NCBI RefSeq assembly: GCF_000723465.1
Contig: NZ_HF545617.1
Span: 434,001 to 498,000 of the forward strand
Reading direction: 5' to 3'
Source: Ruminococcus bicirculans (ex Wegman et al. 2014)
Lineage (GTDB): Bacteria > Bacillota > Clostridia > Oscillospirales > Ruminococcaceae
DNA length: 64,000 bases
Shown: piece after piece, positions 1 through 8,127 of the stretch
Numbering within the stretch: the stretch's first letter is position 1
Layout of the letters: the number at the start of each line of letters is the position of its first letter
Position numbers and translations under genes: made by a program
Notes under the pieces: generated by a model
Databases searched by the model: none
Seen by the model: only the letters and a program-made list of their open reading frames with translations
What the model was told of the DNA's origin: nothing

Positions 1-1583
1 TTGGCAAGCCACTTGGCTTCTCTTGTGCCGCCAAATGAGTCGCTGGCGTTGTTTACGTCTATTGCCATGCCCGTCTGATGGTCGCTGTAGCCGGGTCTTG
101 CGGAGTATTTGTCTGCCGCAGCCTTGCCGTCACGGTTGCAGTACATATCATAAAGGTACCTCTGATCGTAATAAGAGCGGTATCCTGAGCATACCCACAG
201 GCTTATGCCGTCTTTATATGCAGCGGTCTGCATCTTTTTGAATGCCGCTGATGTTTCTTTGGTCAGACCCTTTGGGTCATAGCTTGCAGGGAGGGAATAT
301 GTTTTGTTCGCCAAAAGAACTCCGTCAACATAGCTCATGCCGTTTATGACCTCGACAGTGTGGTCTGGGGTCTTGACGGTTATCTCCTCGGAATATGCTC
401 CATAGTGATTTGAACCTTTATCGTCCGTCTTGCAGGCTCTTACCTTGAATCTGTATGTAGTCTTTGCGTAAAGTCCGTTTATTGCGCAGGAATTTACCGT
501 AGATGAAGCTATGTTCTTCCACTTGCCATTTGTGTATATAAACACCTTGTAGCTTGTGCAGCCTACAGACTTCCAGTTAAGGTCAAGTGTAGAAGCGGTG
601 ATGTCAGAAGCTTTTACTCCTGTTACCTTCCTTGGATTTGTGGCGGAATTGTAGTTTTCACAGTAGTCGCTGTATATCTTAACTCCGTCTACTATCTTAT
701 ATGCTCTTACCTTGAAATTCTCCCTTGTTGCCGCAGGCAGACCCTTGACAGTGTAGGTCGTGCCTTTCACGTCAGCTATCTCAGGATATTTACCCTTTGA
801 ACGCATTCCCACAGAATAGCCGTCCGCACCGCTCACAGCGTTCCAGCTAAGCTTTATAGAACTTGTGTTAGGGGTCTTAGATGTCAGACCAGTGACCTTG
901 TTCACCATGACAGCCTGTGCCGTTATCTCCTGCGAATATTTGCCGTAGTGATTTGCACCCTTATCGTCACGCTTGCAGGCTCTTACTTTAAATTTATAGC
1001 TTCCTGCGTCAAGTCCTATGACAGTGTAGCTGTTTGTATCCGTCTGCGCTATCTGCGTCCACTTGCCGTTTTTCAGCATAAAGACACGATAGTTTGAACA
1101 GCCCACATTTTTCCATGAAAGGCTGACGGAAGCATTGCCCGTCTGAGCTTTAAGACCGCTTATAGGGCGTGGATTTGTGGCGGAATTGTAGTTCACTGAA
1201 TAGTCGCCATAGACCTTTTGACCGTTCACTATCTTATAGGCTCTTACCTTGAAGTTCTCCCTCGTTGCCGCAGGCAGACCTGTAACAAGATATGTAGTGT
1301 CCGTAACGTCTGCTATCTCAGGATACTGACCCTTTGAACGCATTCCCACAGAATAGCCGTCCGCACCGCTCACAGCGTTCCAGCTAAGTCTTATTGAGCT
1401 TATATCAGGCGTTTTAGATGTCAGCCCTGTGACCTGAGGCAGACTTGTCTGCTCCACAGCTTCGGCCGCCTGCACAGGCATACTCACACTTAGCACGCTG
1501 TCAGGCACAGCACCTGCCGCACATATCATCATAGCGGCACAAGCCACTGCCGCTGCATTTTTTCTGTTTATTATCTTTTTCAT
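1..1583 (-). CDS. Secreted FN3-repeat protein with VanY/M15-type D,D-carboxypeptidase domain (C-terminus beyond window)
   Basis: The reading frame enters from the left edge and starts at 1583 with ATG preceded by a good AGGAGG. Residues 1 to about 40 form a signal peptide (KK, then an Ala/Met-rich core ending near VQAAEA). Four fibronectin type III repeats follow, alternating between two subtypes, roughly residues 47-410. The last visible part, from about residue 415, has the M15B peptidase signatures SGYRSYYDQ and SDHQTGMAIDVN, the latter matching the zinc-binding SxHxxGxAxD pattern. Family knowledge: VanY-like enzymes trim D-Ala from peptidoglycan stems. Inference: an exported cell-wall carboxypeptidase held near the surface by FN3 spacers. 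The catalytic domain is cut by the window edge, so the second metal site is not seen. Confidence 0.85.
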   Translation of the reverse strand, partial: MKKIINRKNAAAVACAAMMICAAGAVPDSVLSVSMPVQAAEAVEQTSLPQVTGLTSKTPDISSIRLSWNAVSGADGYSVGMRSKGQYPEIADVTDTTYLVTGLPAATRENFKVRAYKIVNGQKVYGDYSVNYNSATNPRPISGLKAQTGNASVSLSWKNVGCSNYRVFMLKNGKWTQIAQTDTNSYTVIGLDAGSYKFKVRACKRDDKGANHYGKYSQEITAQAVMVNKVTGLTSKTPNTSSIKLSWNAVSGADGYSVGMRSKGKYPEIADVKGTTYTVKGLPAATRENFKVRAYKIVDGVKIYSDYCENYNSATNPRKVTGVKASDITASTLDLNWKSVGCTSYKVFIYTNGKWKNIASSTVNSCAINGLYAKTTYRFKVRACKTDDKGSNHYGAYSEEITVKTPDHTVEVINGMSYVDGVLLANKTYSLPASYDPKGLTKETSAAFKKMQTAAYKDGISLWVCSGYRSYYDQRYLYDMYCNRDGKAAADKYSARPGYSDHQTGMAIDVNNASDSFGGTREAKWLA

Positions 1584-1620
1584 TTTCAGACCTCCTTTGA
1601 TGAAATTCTTTTGCACTTTA

Positions 1621-1649
1621 AGTATAACACATTTTTACCAGTTTGTAAA
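1621..1649 (-). promoter_or_regulatory. Promoter of the FN3/VanY gene
   Basis: Read on the minus strand: TTTACA, 17 nt, TATACT. It lies about 40 nt upstream of the start at 1583. Confidence 0.65.
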
Positions 1650-1752
1650 CACGCAATTCCGAATTATTTTTGTTCACATTTTGTTTTTTATGTTTACTTA
1701 TACTCAGTTGCAAAACCTCTCTTTTGGTTGCTGAAAGAATGTATAAAAAAAC

Positions 1753-1783
1753 AAAGACCGCAGAAAAAATCTACGGTCTTTTG
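1753..1783 (-). terminator. Terminator of the tRNA-Gln pair
   Basis: The arms AAAGACCG / CGGTCTTT form a hairpin; on the minus strand it is followed by a T-rich run (TTTGTTTTTTT). It sits directly downstream of the two minus-strand tRNA genes. Confidence 0.75.
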
Positions 1784-1859
1784 TGGCTGGGGTGGAAGGA
1801 TTCGAACCTTCGGAATGACGGAGTCAGAGTCCGTTGCCTTACCACTTGGCGACACCCCA
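1784..1859 (-). tRNA. tRNA-Gln (anticodon CTG)
   Basis: Minus-strand cloverleaf: acceptor TGGGGTG / CACCCCA, anticodon stem ACGGA / TCCGT with loop CTCTGAC (anticodon CTG), T-loop TTCGAAT, encoded CCA. It is paired with a second tRNA-Gln upstream. Confidence 0.93.
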
Positions 1860-1884
1860 ATGTTTGTTCGATTTAGCTTGTTTT

Positions 1885-1960
1885 TGGTTGGGATAGATGG
1901 ATTCGAACCATCGGAATGACGGAGTCAAAGTCCGCTGCCTTACCTCTTGGCTATATCCCA
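1885..1960 (-). tRNA. tRNA-Gln (anticodon TTG)
   Basis: Minus-strand cloverleaf: acceptor TGGGATA / TATCCCA, anticodon loop CTTTGAC (anticodon TTG), T-loop TTCGAAT, encoded CCA. Together with the CTG gene it covers both Gln codons from one promoter. Confidence 0.93.
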
Positions 1961-1991
1961 TCGTCATGTCCCTCACTCAAACAGCTTAATC

Positions 1992-2020
1992 ATTATAGCA
2001 CACCATTTCGGGAAATGCAA
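1992..2020 (-). promoter_or_regulatory. Promoter of the tRNA-Gln pair
   Basis: Minus strand TTGCAT, 17 nt, TATAAT, about 30 nt upstream of the first tRNA. Confidence 0.7.
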
Positions 2021-2111
2021 TACCTTTTCATGTTTGTTTACAAAGCATTTACAGCGTATTAACATATATGGGCAAAACGACGTAAAACCGTACGATTTTG
2101 TAGAAAAACTA

Positions 2112-2140
2112 TTGAAAATGGTCAAAATATGTGATAAAAT
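2112..2140 (+). promoter_or_regulatory. mscL promoter
   Basis: TTGAAA, 17 nt, TAAAAT, ending about 48 nt before the chosen ATG. Confidence 0.65.
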
Positions 2141-2188
2141 GACCATAAGAGCGTGGCTCGGAACAAAAAACGAAAGGTCGTAACCGTT

Positions 2189-2638
2189 ATGGAAGAGAAG
2201 AAAAAAGGATTTATCAAGAAGTTTGTAAATGAGTTCAAGGCGTTTGCTCTCAAAGGAAACGTCATGGACTTGGCAGTGGGCGTTATCATAGGCGCTGCGT
2301 TTCAGGGTATCGTGACGTCATTTACGGAGAATTTTATCAACCCGATAATAGGCTGTATAGGCGGTGCTGACGTAGAGGGCAAGATACATTTGCTTGGAAA
2401 TCAGTACATAAACTACGGCGCATTTCTGACGGCAGTGATAAACTTCATAATCATGGCGTTCGTTATTTTTGTAATAATGAAGGTCATAAACAAGCTTGCG
2501 TCACTTGGCAAGCATGAAGAGCCTGAAAAGCCGGCAGAGCCACCGGTGGACATAGTGCTTCTTACAGAGATCAGGGATCTTCTCAAGGCACAGCAAGCGG
2601 CTGAGACGAGCAAAGAGGAAGAAAAGGCAGAAGAATAA
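2189..2638 (+). CDS. mscL: Large-conductance mechanosensitive channel MscL
   Basis: 149 residues, normal for the family. The N-terminal helix (KKFVNEFKAFALKGNVMDLAVG) and the pore-lining TM1 (GVIIGAAFQGIVTSF) are clear; TM2 is residues about 78-98 (FLTAVINFIIMAFVIFVIMK), followed by a charged cytoplasmic helix. The homopentameric membrane channel opens under hypo-osmotic stress to release solutes. The ATG at 2189 was chosen over an in-frame GTG at 2153 because the family starts near this lysine-rich stretch and an AAAGG motif precedes it. It has its own promoter and terminator, so it is a single-gene unit. Confidence 0.95.
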   Translation: MEEKKKGFIKKFVNEFKAFALKGNVMDLAVGVIIGAAFQGIVTSFTENFINPIIGCIGGADVEGKIHLLGNQYINYGAFLTAVINFIIMAFVIFVIMKVINKLASLGKHEEPEKPAEPPVDIVLLTEIRDLLKAQQAAETSKEEEKAEE

Positions 2639-2668
2639 GATCTGAAACGGTACACTTTTTAAGTTAAG

Positions 2669-2699
2669 GGACAGCTCCCATGTGGGGCTGTCTTTTTTG
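2669..2699 (+). terminator. Terminator after mscL
   Basis: GACAGCtCCC / GGGgCTGTC stem with a 4-nt loop, followed by TTTTTT. Confidence 0.85.
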
Positions 2700-2815
2700 T
2701 TGGTTATCTTTTTGACGGTATTCGCTCAAATTCAGGTAGGGGCAAACACTTTTCTTCTGTAAAAACTCCACAATTATTTATCTTTCACTTTGTCACTTAT
2801 TCTGTTTTAAATCTC

Positions 2816-2844
2816 TTTACTTTTTTGTCATCATATGATAAAAT
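2816..2844 (+). promoter_or_regulatory. Promoter of the acyl-CoA synthetase gene
   Basis: TTTACT, 17 nt, TAAAAT, about 80 nt before the ATG at 2927. Confidence 0.55.
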
Positions 2845-2926
2845 AATAACATATATGTTTGTGAATACTTTTAAGCTTTTAAGTTTTCTAGCTTTCAAGC
2901 TTTTAATTATGAAAGGAAGTTTTTGT

Positions 2927-4561
2927 ATGCCTATAACCGAGATACTGGAGCGTAACGCACGAGAGTTCGGAAACGATGTTGCTCTGGTAGAGGTCAATCC
3001 TGAGATCAGAGAAACCAGACGTGTGACTTGGAAGGAATATGAGCTTATCGAGCCTAACCCAGTCTGTCATTATCGCCGTGAGATAACCTGGAGCGTTTTC
3101 AACGAAAAGGCTAACCGCTTTGCCAATCTGCTTTTATCCCGTGGGGTAAAAAAGGGTGACAAGGTGGGTATCCTGCTTATGAACTGTCTTGAATGGCTGC
3201 CTATTTATTTTGGTATCCTCAAGACGGGTGCGCTTGCAGTGCCGCTGAATTTCAGATACACTCCAGAGGAGATAAAATACTGTCTTGACCTTGCCGAGGT
3301 GGATATTCTTGTATTTGGTCCTGAATTTATCGGCAGAGTTGAGGAGATAGCTGATGAGATAAGCAAGAACAGACTTCTTTTCTATGTTGGCGAGAACTGT
3401 CCGTCATTTGCAGAGCATTATGACAGGCTCACTGCAAATTGTGCAAGCACTACTCCGTACATAGAGCTTACTGACGAGGACGATGCGGCTATCTACTTCT
3501 CGTCAGGCACAACAGGCTTCCCGAAGGCTATCCTGCACAATCACGAGAGCCTTATGCACGCCGCAAGAGTTGAGCAGAATCATCACGGTCAGACAAAGGA
3601 GGACGTTTTCCTTTGTATCCCTCCGCTTTATCATACAGGTGCGAAGATGCACTGGTTCGGAAGCCTTATCTCAGGAGGCAAGGCGGTGCTTCTCAAGGGC
3701 GTGAAGCCTGAGTTTATCCTTGATACCGTTTCAAGAGAAAAGTGTACTATAGTATGGCTTCTTGTGCCTTGGGCACAGGATATCCTTGACGCTATCGACA
3801 GCGGCGAGGTGACACTTTCAAAGTATGAGCTTTCACAGTGGAGGCTTATGCACATAGGCGCACAGCCTGTTCCGCCGTCACTTATTGCACGCTGGAAAAA
3901 GGTTTTTCCTAACCACAAATATGACACTAACTATGGTCTTAGCGAATCTATAGGTCCCGGCTGTGTACACCTTGGTGTGGATAACATTGACAAGGTAGGC
4001 GCAATAGGCAAGGCAGGCTTTGGCTGGAAGGTCAAGATAGTTGATGATAAGGGCAACACTGTAAAGCGTGGCGAAGTTGGCGAACTTTGCGTAAAAGGTC
4101 CTGGCGTTATGACCTGCTACTACAGAGATCCAAAGGCGACGGCTGAAACTCTCAAAGACGGCTGGCTTTTCACTGGCGACATGGCTCAGGAGGACGAGGA
4201 CGGATTTATTTACCTTGTTGACCGCAAAAAGGACGTTATTATAAGTGGTGGAGAAAATCTTTACCCTGTACAGATAGAAGACTTTTTGAGAAGTCACGAC
4301 GCTATCAGGGACGTGGCAGTAATTGGTCTGCCTGACCAGCGTTTGGGCGAGATAGCGGCGGCAATAATCGAACTAAAGCCAGATCACCCATGCACAGAGG
4401 AAGAGATAATGGCGTTCTGCCAGAAGCTTCCGAGATACAAGCGTCCGCACAAGATAATTTTTGCAGACATACCGAGAAACCCGACGGGCAAGATAGAGAA
4501 GCCGAAGCTCAGGAAGATATACTGTGGCGAGAGCCTTGTGGCAAAGCAGAATCACGGATAA
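2927..4561 (+). CDS. AMP-dependent acyl-CoA synthetase (long-chain fatty-acid--CoA ligase-like)
   Basis: 544 residues, a full-length ANL-superfamily enzyme. Motifs in order: the P-loop FSSGTTGFPK (about residue 190), YGLSES, GWLFTGD (about 411), DRKKDVIISGGENLYP (hinge and A8 region) and the C-terminal PTGK with the catalytic lysine (about 521). The reaction is carboxylate + ATP + CoA giving acyl-CoA + AMP + PPi. The start at 2927 has AAAGGAAG ahead of it and begins MPITEILERNA, typical for the family; longer in-frame starts have no ribosome site. A membrane protein gene follows after 22 nt and is probably co-transcribed. The acyl substrate cannot be read from sequence. Confidence 0.88.
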   Translation: MPITEILERNAREFGNDVALVEVNPEIRETRRVTWKEYELIEPNPVCHYRREITWSVFNEKANRFANLLLSRGVKKGDKVGILLMNCLEWLPIYFGILKTGALAVPLNFRYTPEEIKYCLDLAEVDILVFGPEFIGRVEEIADEISKNRLLFYVGENCPSFAEHYDRLTANCASTTPYIELTDEDDAAIYFSSGTTGFPKAILHNHESLMHAARVEQNHHGQTKEDVFLCIPPLYHTGAKMHWFGSLISGGKAVLLKGVKPEFILDTVSREKCTIVWLLVPWAQDILDAIDSGEVTLSKYELSQWRLMHIGAQPVPPSLIARWKKVFPNHKYDTNYGLSESIGPGCVHLGVDNIDKVGAIGKAGFGWKVKIVDDKGNTVKRGEVGELCVKGPGVMTCYYRDPKATAETLKDGWLFTGDMAQEDEDGFIYLVDRKKDVIISGGENLYPVQIEDFLRSHDAIRDVAVIGLPDQRLGEIAAAIIELKPDHPCTEEEIMAFCQKLPRYKRPHKIIFADIPRNPTGKIEKPKLRKIYCGESLVAKQNHG

Positions 4562-4583
4562 AAAATAAAGAGGGGTAACGAAA

Positions 4584-5177
4584 ATGGGACGAGAAGTAGT
4601 ATTTGCCAACATACGAAAAAGAATGATAGCAATGATAGTTGGCGGTGTGATACTCACGCTAATGGGTGGATTTATCTCATTTGCGGCGGTAGTAGCCGGT
4701 GAATACAGCGTATTGATACTTGGACTTTTTGCGCTTACGCCTGGTGTTATATTTCTTATATTTGGTACGTCACGGAGGACGCACCCTGAAAAGAGCGGCA
4801 TATTCAAAGCCAATCCCGATCTTTTACAGCAGGCTGACGAGCTTTACGCCAACATACAATATCAGGACGATTATATTATCGTATCCGACAGGGTGCTTGC
4901 CAACAAGAAAGTGCCATTTCAGATGTGCTGGCGAGAGGAAGCCTACGGCATTTACCAGCACACAGCGAGTATGAATTTCATCAGCTACACCAACGAGATA
5001 ATCGTCTGCACGAAGCACAAGAAGAATGTACTGCGTTTTAACGTATATGCCAAGGGCAAGGACACCGCCATGGGGCTTATGCAATTGCTTTCCCAATGTT
5101 GTCCCAACGCAATGGTAGGTTACACTCCTGAAACGCTTGCATATGTTAAGGAGATGCAGAGGCGTGCTCAGCAATAG
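4584..5177 (+). CDS. Small membrane protein of unknown function
   Basis: 197 residues. Two close hydrophobic helices (about residues 14-36 and 42-61) form an N-terminal hairpin, followed by a soluble domain of about 130 residues rich in beta-type segments. The domain layout resembles YcxB-like or bacterial PH-like membrane proteins, but no signature is clear enough to name a family. An AGAGGGG ribosome site precedes the ATG. It lies 22 nt after the acyl-CoA synthetase and ends at a strong terminator, so the two form one unit. Confidence 0.7.
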   Translation: MGREVVFANIRKRMIAMIVGGVILTLMGGFISFAAVVAGEYSVLILGLFALTPGVIFLIFGTSRRTHPEKSGIFKANPDLLQQADELYANIQYQDDYIIVSDRVLANKKVPFQMCWREEAYGIYQHTASMNFISYTNEIIVCTKHKKNVLRFNVYAKGKDTAMGLMQLLSQCCPNAMVGYTPETLAYVKEMQRRAQQ

Positions 5178-5185
5178 ATAATTGA

Positions 5186-5230
5186 CAAGCTCTTTGTGCT
5201 TAAATTTGCACAAAGGGCTTGACTTTTTTT
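5186..5230 (+). terminator. Terminator of the acyl-CoA synthetase unit
   Basis: CAAGCTCTTTGTGC / GCACAAAGGGCTTG stem followed by T7. Confidence 0.9.
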
Positions 5231-5247
5231 GTGATTACTTGTATAAT
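5219..5247 (+). promoter_or_regulatory. tRNA-Ser promoter
   Basis: TTGACT, 17 nt, TATAAT. The -35 overlaps the T-tail of the preceding terminator, a very compact arrangement. Confidence 0.75.
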
Positions 5248-5263
5248 AGTATAGTTGACACAA

Positions 5264-5355
5264 GGAGATGTACCCAAGTGGCTGAAGGGTCCGCACTCGA
5301 AATGCGGTAGTACGGCAAAACCGTAGCGAGAGTTCAAATCTCTCCATCTCCGCCA
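5264..5355 (+). tRNA. tRNA-Ser (anticodon CGA)
   Basis: Acceptor GGAGATG / CATCTCC, anticodon stem CCGCA / TGCGG with loop CTCGAAA (anticodon CGA), long class II variable arm, T-loop TTCAAAT, encoded CCA. Confidence 0.95.
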
Positions 5356-5380
5356 GCAGGGGCGTGCCCCTGCACCTAAT

Positions 5381-5413
5381 TCCGCCTTACTGTGGTAGGG
5401 CGGATTTTTTTGT
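5381..5413 (+). terminator. Terminator after tRNA-Ser
   Basis: TCCGCC / GGCGGA stem followed by T7. Just before it, 5356-5373 is an 8-bp GCAGGGGC / GCCCCTGC hairpin with a 2-nt loop directly after the tRNA CCA. Confidence 0.8.
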
Positions 5414-5427
5414 TGCCACACAAAATC

Positions 5428-5456
5428 TTGCATTTCCACACGAACTGTGTTATAAT
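5428..5456 (+). promoter_or_regulatory. Promoter of the serine hydrolase gene
   Basis: TTGCAT, 17 nt, TATAAT, about 35 nt before the ATG. Confidence 0.75.
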
Positions 5457-5491
5457 CCTATATATCAAACATCATAACATGGAGGTCTATC

Positions 5492-6658
5492 ATGTACGAA
5501 AATTTTAAATATCTCGACGCTGTTGCACAAAAAGAGATAACTAAGGGTGTTTTCTCAGGCTCAGTTCTCAGCGTTATCCATAAAGGCGAAACTGTCTATC
5601 TCAAAAGCTTTGGTCTTGCTGACAAGGAGAAAAATATCCCTATGAAAACTGACAGCATTTTCAGACTCTTTTCTATGTCAAAGCCTGTCACAGCCGCTGC
5701 CGCAATGATACTTATCGAGCGTGGTCTGCTTGACACTCGTCACCTGCTCAAGTGGTTTATCACTGAGTTCTCCGACCCTGTGGTTCTTGATGAGAACGGT
5801 GAGCGTCCTGCTGACAGAGATATAACCATAGGCGACCTGCTCACCATGACTTCCGGTATCCCCTATCCTGACGGCACTCCTGCAGGTCAGAAAATGGGTG
5901 CGCTTTGGGGCGAGCAGTCTGAAAAATATCTCAAGGGCGAAAAGCTTCTGGATACTGTGAGCTTCGCAAAGGAAATGGGCAAGCGTCCTCTTATGTTCAC
6001 CCCTGGTGAAAAGTGGATGTACGGTGCATCTGCCGATATCATGGGTGCTGTTATCGAGGTGGTTTCTGGCATGAAGTTCGGAGATTTTCTTAGAAAAGAG
6101 ATCTTTGAACCCCTCGGTATGAACGATACAGGTTTCTATATCCCAGCGGAAAAGTACAGCCGACTTGCCCAGTGTTATGAATACAAAAATGGAGGAAACG
6201 AGCCGTTCACTCACTTCCACCTTTGCCTTACTGATTACACTGTACCTCCTGCCTTTGAGTCGGGCGGAGCAGGTCTTGTTTCCACTGTAGAGGACTATGC
6301 AAAGTTTGCCAAAATGCTTATGAATAAGGGCGAGCTTGACGGCGTGAGGATACTCGGCAGAAACACGGTCGATTTCATGACAAGAAACGGTCTTACACCT
6401 GAACAGCGCAAGACCCTTAACTGGGACAGCACAAAGGGTCACGGCTACGGTAACTTCATGCGTATCCTTGACGACCCTTCCACCGCAGGTCTTATCCAGT
6501 CAGAAGGCTCTTTCGGCTGGGACGGCTGGATGGGCTGTTATTTCAGCATTGACCCAAAAGAACAGCTCTGCATACTATATTTTATCCAGCAGACAGGCGC
6601 AGGCACCACCGATTCTGCAAGGCGTTTGCAGAACATCGCATGGGGTGCAGTAAAATAA
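5492..6658 (+). CDS. Beta-lactamase-related serine hydrolase (class C / esterase-like)
   Basis: 388 residues. The nucleophile motif SxxK is S61-M-S-K64 and the YxN-like position reads YGAS (about residue 176); a GHGYG segment near residue 316 is the likely third motif. There is no signal peptide, so it is probably cytoplasmic and more likely an esterase, peptidase or amidase of the beta-lactamase fold than a resistance enzyme. A GGAGG precedes the ATG. A DUF389 gene follows after 18 nt with its own GAGGAGG, so the two are probably one operon. Confidence 0.85.
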   Translation: MYENFKYLDAVAQKEITKGVFSGSVLSVIHKGETVYLKSFGLADKEKNIPMKTDSIFRLFSMSKPVTAAAAMILIERGLLDTRHLLKWFITEFSDPVVLDENGERPADRDITIGDLLTMTSGIPYPDGTPAGQKMGALWGEQSEKYLKGEKLLDTVSFAKEMGKRPLMFTPGEKWMYGASADIMGAVIEVVSGMKFGDFLRKEIFEPLGMNDTGFYIPAEKYSRLAQCYEYKNGGNEPFTHFHLCLTDYTVPPAFESGGAGLVSTVEDYAKFAKMLMNKGELDGVRILGRNTVDFMTRNGLTPEQRKTLNWDSTKGHGYGNFMRILDDPSTAGLIQSEGSFGWDGWMGCYFSIDPKEQLCILYFIQQTGAGTTDSARRLQNIAWGAVK

Positions 6659-6676
6659 GCAGAGGAGGTCTGAGAT

Positions 6677-8113
6677 TTGAAATTACAGGAAGGCAGATTT
6701 ATACAAGGGCTTAGAAATATGTTCAGCCTGCGCTGGGATATGGCTGACCCTGATGAGATACATAATACGATAATATCTGGCGCAAAGCTTCAGGGTACTA
6801 ATATGTGTATCCTCATGCTTGCCATACTTATAGCTTCCATAGGTCTGAATATGAACTCCACCGCCGTTATAATCGGTGCTATGCTTATCTCGCCTCTTAT
6901 GGGCGGTATAACAGCCATAGGCTATGGAATCGCCACAAATGACCTGACTCTTTCAAAGGGTGCGGCAATAAGACTTGGCATACAGGTGGTCATTTGCCTT
7001 ATCACCTCGACTATTTACTTTACTATCTCACCTATCACCACAGCCTCCTCCGAGCTTCTTGCCCGAACCACACCTACAGCGTGGGACGTTCTTATTGCCC
7101 TTTTTGGCGGACTTGCCGGCATAATAGGTCAGACCCGTAAGGAGAAAAGCAACGTTATCCCCGGCGTGGCTATCGCAACAGCACTCATGCCGCCTCTTTG
7201 TACCGCAGGCTACGGCTTGGCAAGACACCGCCTTGACTATTTCGGCGGAGCATTGTATCTCTTTTTCATAAACAGCTTTTTTATCTGCCTTGCGGCTATC
7301 GTTGTGCTGAAGTTTTTAAGGCTGCCTCACGGCAACGATATTTCCCCGAAGGCTTTGAAAAAGATACACAGAAATATCGCTTTTATCACAGTTATTACCA
7401 TGCTGCCTAGTATTTATCTTGGCTATGATATTGTGAAAAAGACAATGGATAACAGCAGTGCAGAGAAGTTTATCACCGAGAATTTTGACTTTGACGGCAC
7501 TCAGATAGTGCAGAAAACAATAGATACCGATAAACGTATGATAGAAGTGGCACTTCTTGGCAAGAAGATAAGCACTGCCGATACAAAGGCGCTTCAAAGC
7601 GAGCTGAAAGCTTTCGGATTGGGGGATTATAAGCTTGTGATAACACAGACCGAGGTGGAAAGCGGTGTTACCGCTGACGAGGTCGAAAAGATGCTTGAAA
7701 AGAATGCCGACGATGAGGAAACACAGAACAAGGTGGCACAGGTGTTTGCGCAGAAAGAAAACGACGACCTTAAAGCCGAGAATGAAAATCTGAAAGCACA
7801 GCTTGACAGCTATCAGAGCTATGATATCGACATGAGCGATATCGCCGAGGAGCTTGCTATCGTTTATCCAAACATAACAGGTGCGGCAGGCGGTCACATG
7901 AGCAGCCATTCAGTAGGCTCGCCCACAACAGTTAATGGCATAGCAGTGGTGCTATATGAGAACAAGGCTCTTACCGATGAACAGCTCAAAACTGTCACAG
8001 AGCTTCTGAAAAAGCGTCTTGACGTCACAAATGTCACCGTTATCCAGCAGGTGGAGAAGCAGAAAGATACCACCTCAAAGGCTGAAAGCACCGATAAAAA
8101 GAAAAAGAATTGA
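6677..8113 (+). CDS. DUF389 family membrane protein
   Basis: 478 residues from a TTG start preceded by GAGGAGG. The N-terminal half carries the DUF389 core: helices around ILMLAILIASIGLNMNSTAVIIGAMLISPLMGGI, the conserved GLAGIIGQTRKEKSNVIPGVAIATALMPPLC loop and two more helices. The C-terminal half is a soluble extension with a Glu/Asn-rich coiled coil (about residues 350-385). The function of the family is not established. The stop codon lies inside the target-site duplication of the following insertion sequence, so any native terminator has been displaced. Confidence 0.88.
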   Translation: MKLQEGRFIQGLRNMFSLRWDMADPDEIHNTIISGAKLQGTNMCILMLAILIASIGLNMNSTAVIIGAMLISPLMGGITAIGYGIATNDLTLSKGAAIRLGIQVVICLITSTIYFTISPITTASSELLARTTPTAWDVLIALFGGLAGIIGQTRKEKSNVIPGVAIATALMPPLCTAGYGLARHRLDYFGGALYLFFINSFFICLAAIVVLKFLRLPHGNDISPKALKKIHRNIAFITVITMLPSIYLGYDIVKKTMDNSSAEKFITENFDFDGTQIVQKTIDTDKRMIEVALLGKKISTADTKALQSELKAFGLGDYKLVITQTEVESGVTADEVEKMLEKNADDEETQNKVAQVFAQKENDDLKAENENLKAQLDSYQSYDIDMSDIAEELAIVYPNITGAAGGHMSSHSVGSPTTVNGIAVVLYENKALTDEQLKTVTELLKKRLDVTNVTVIQQVEKQKDTTSKAESTDKKKKN

Positions 8114-8127
8114 AAAAATTCTGAAAA
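8103..8127 (+). repeat. Target-site duplication, left flank of IS copy 1 (25 bp)
   Basis: Identical to 9188-9212 on the other side of the element. It includes the last codons and stop of the DUF389 gene. Confidence 0.9.

Noticed and set aside
5678-6442. 254-residue open frame antisense to the serine hydrolase
   Set aside because: Shadow of a well-supported gene; no ribosome site and no protein-like motifs.
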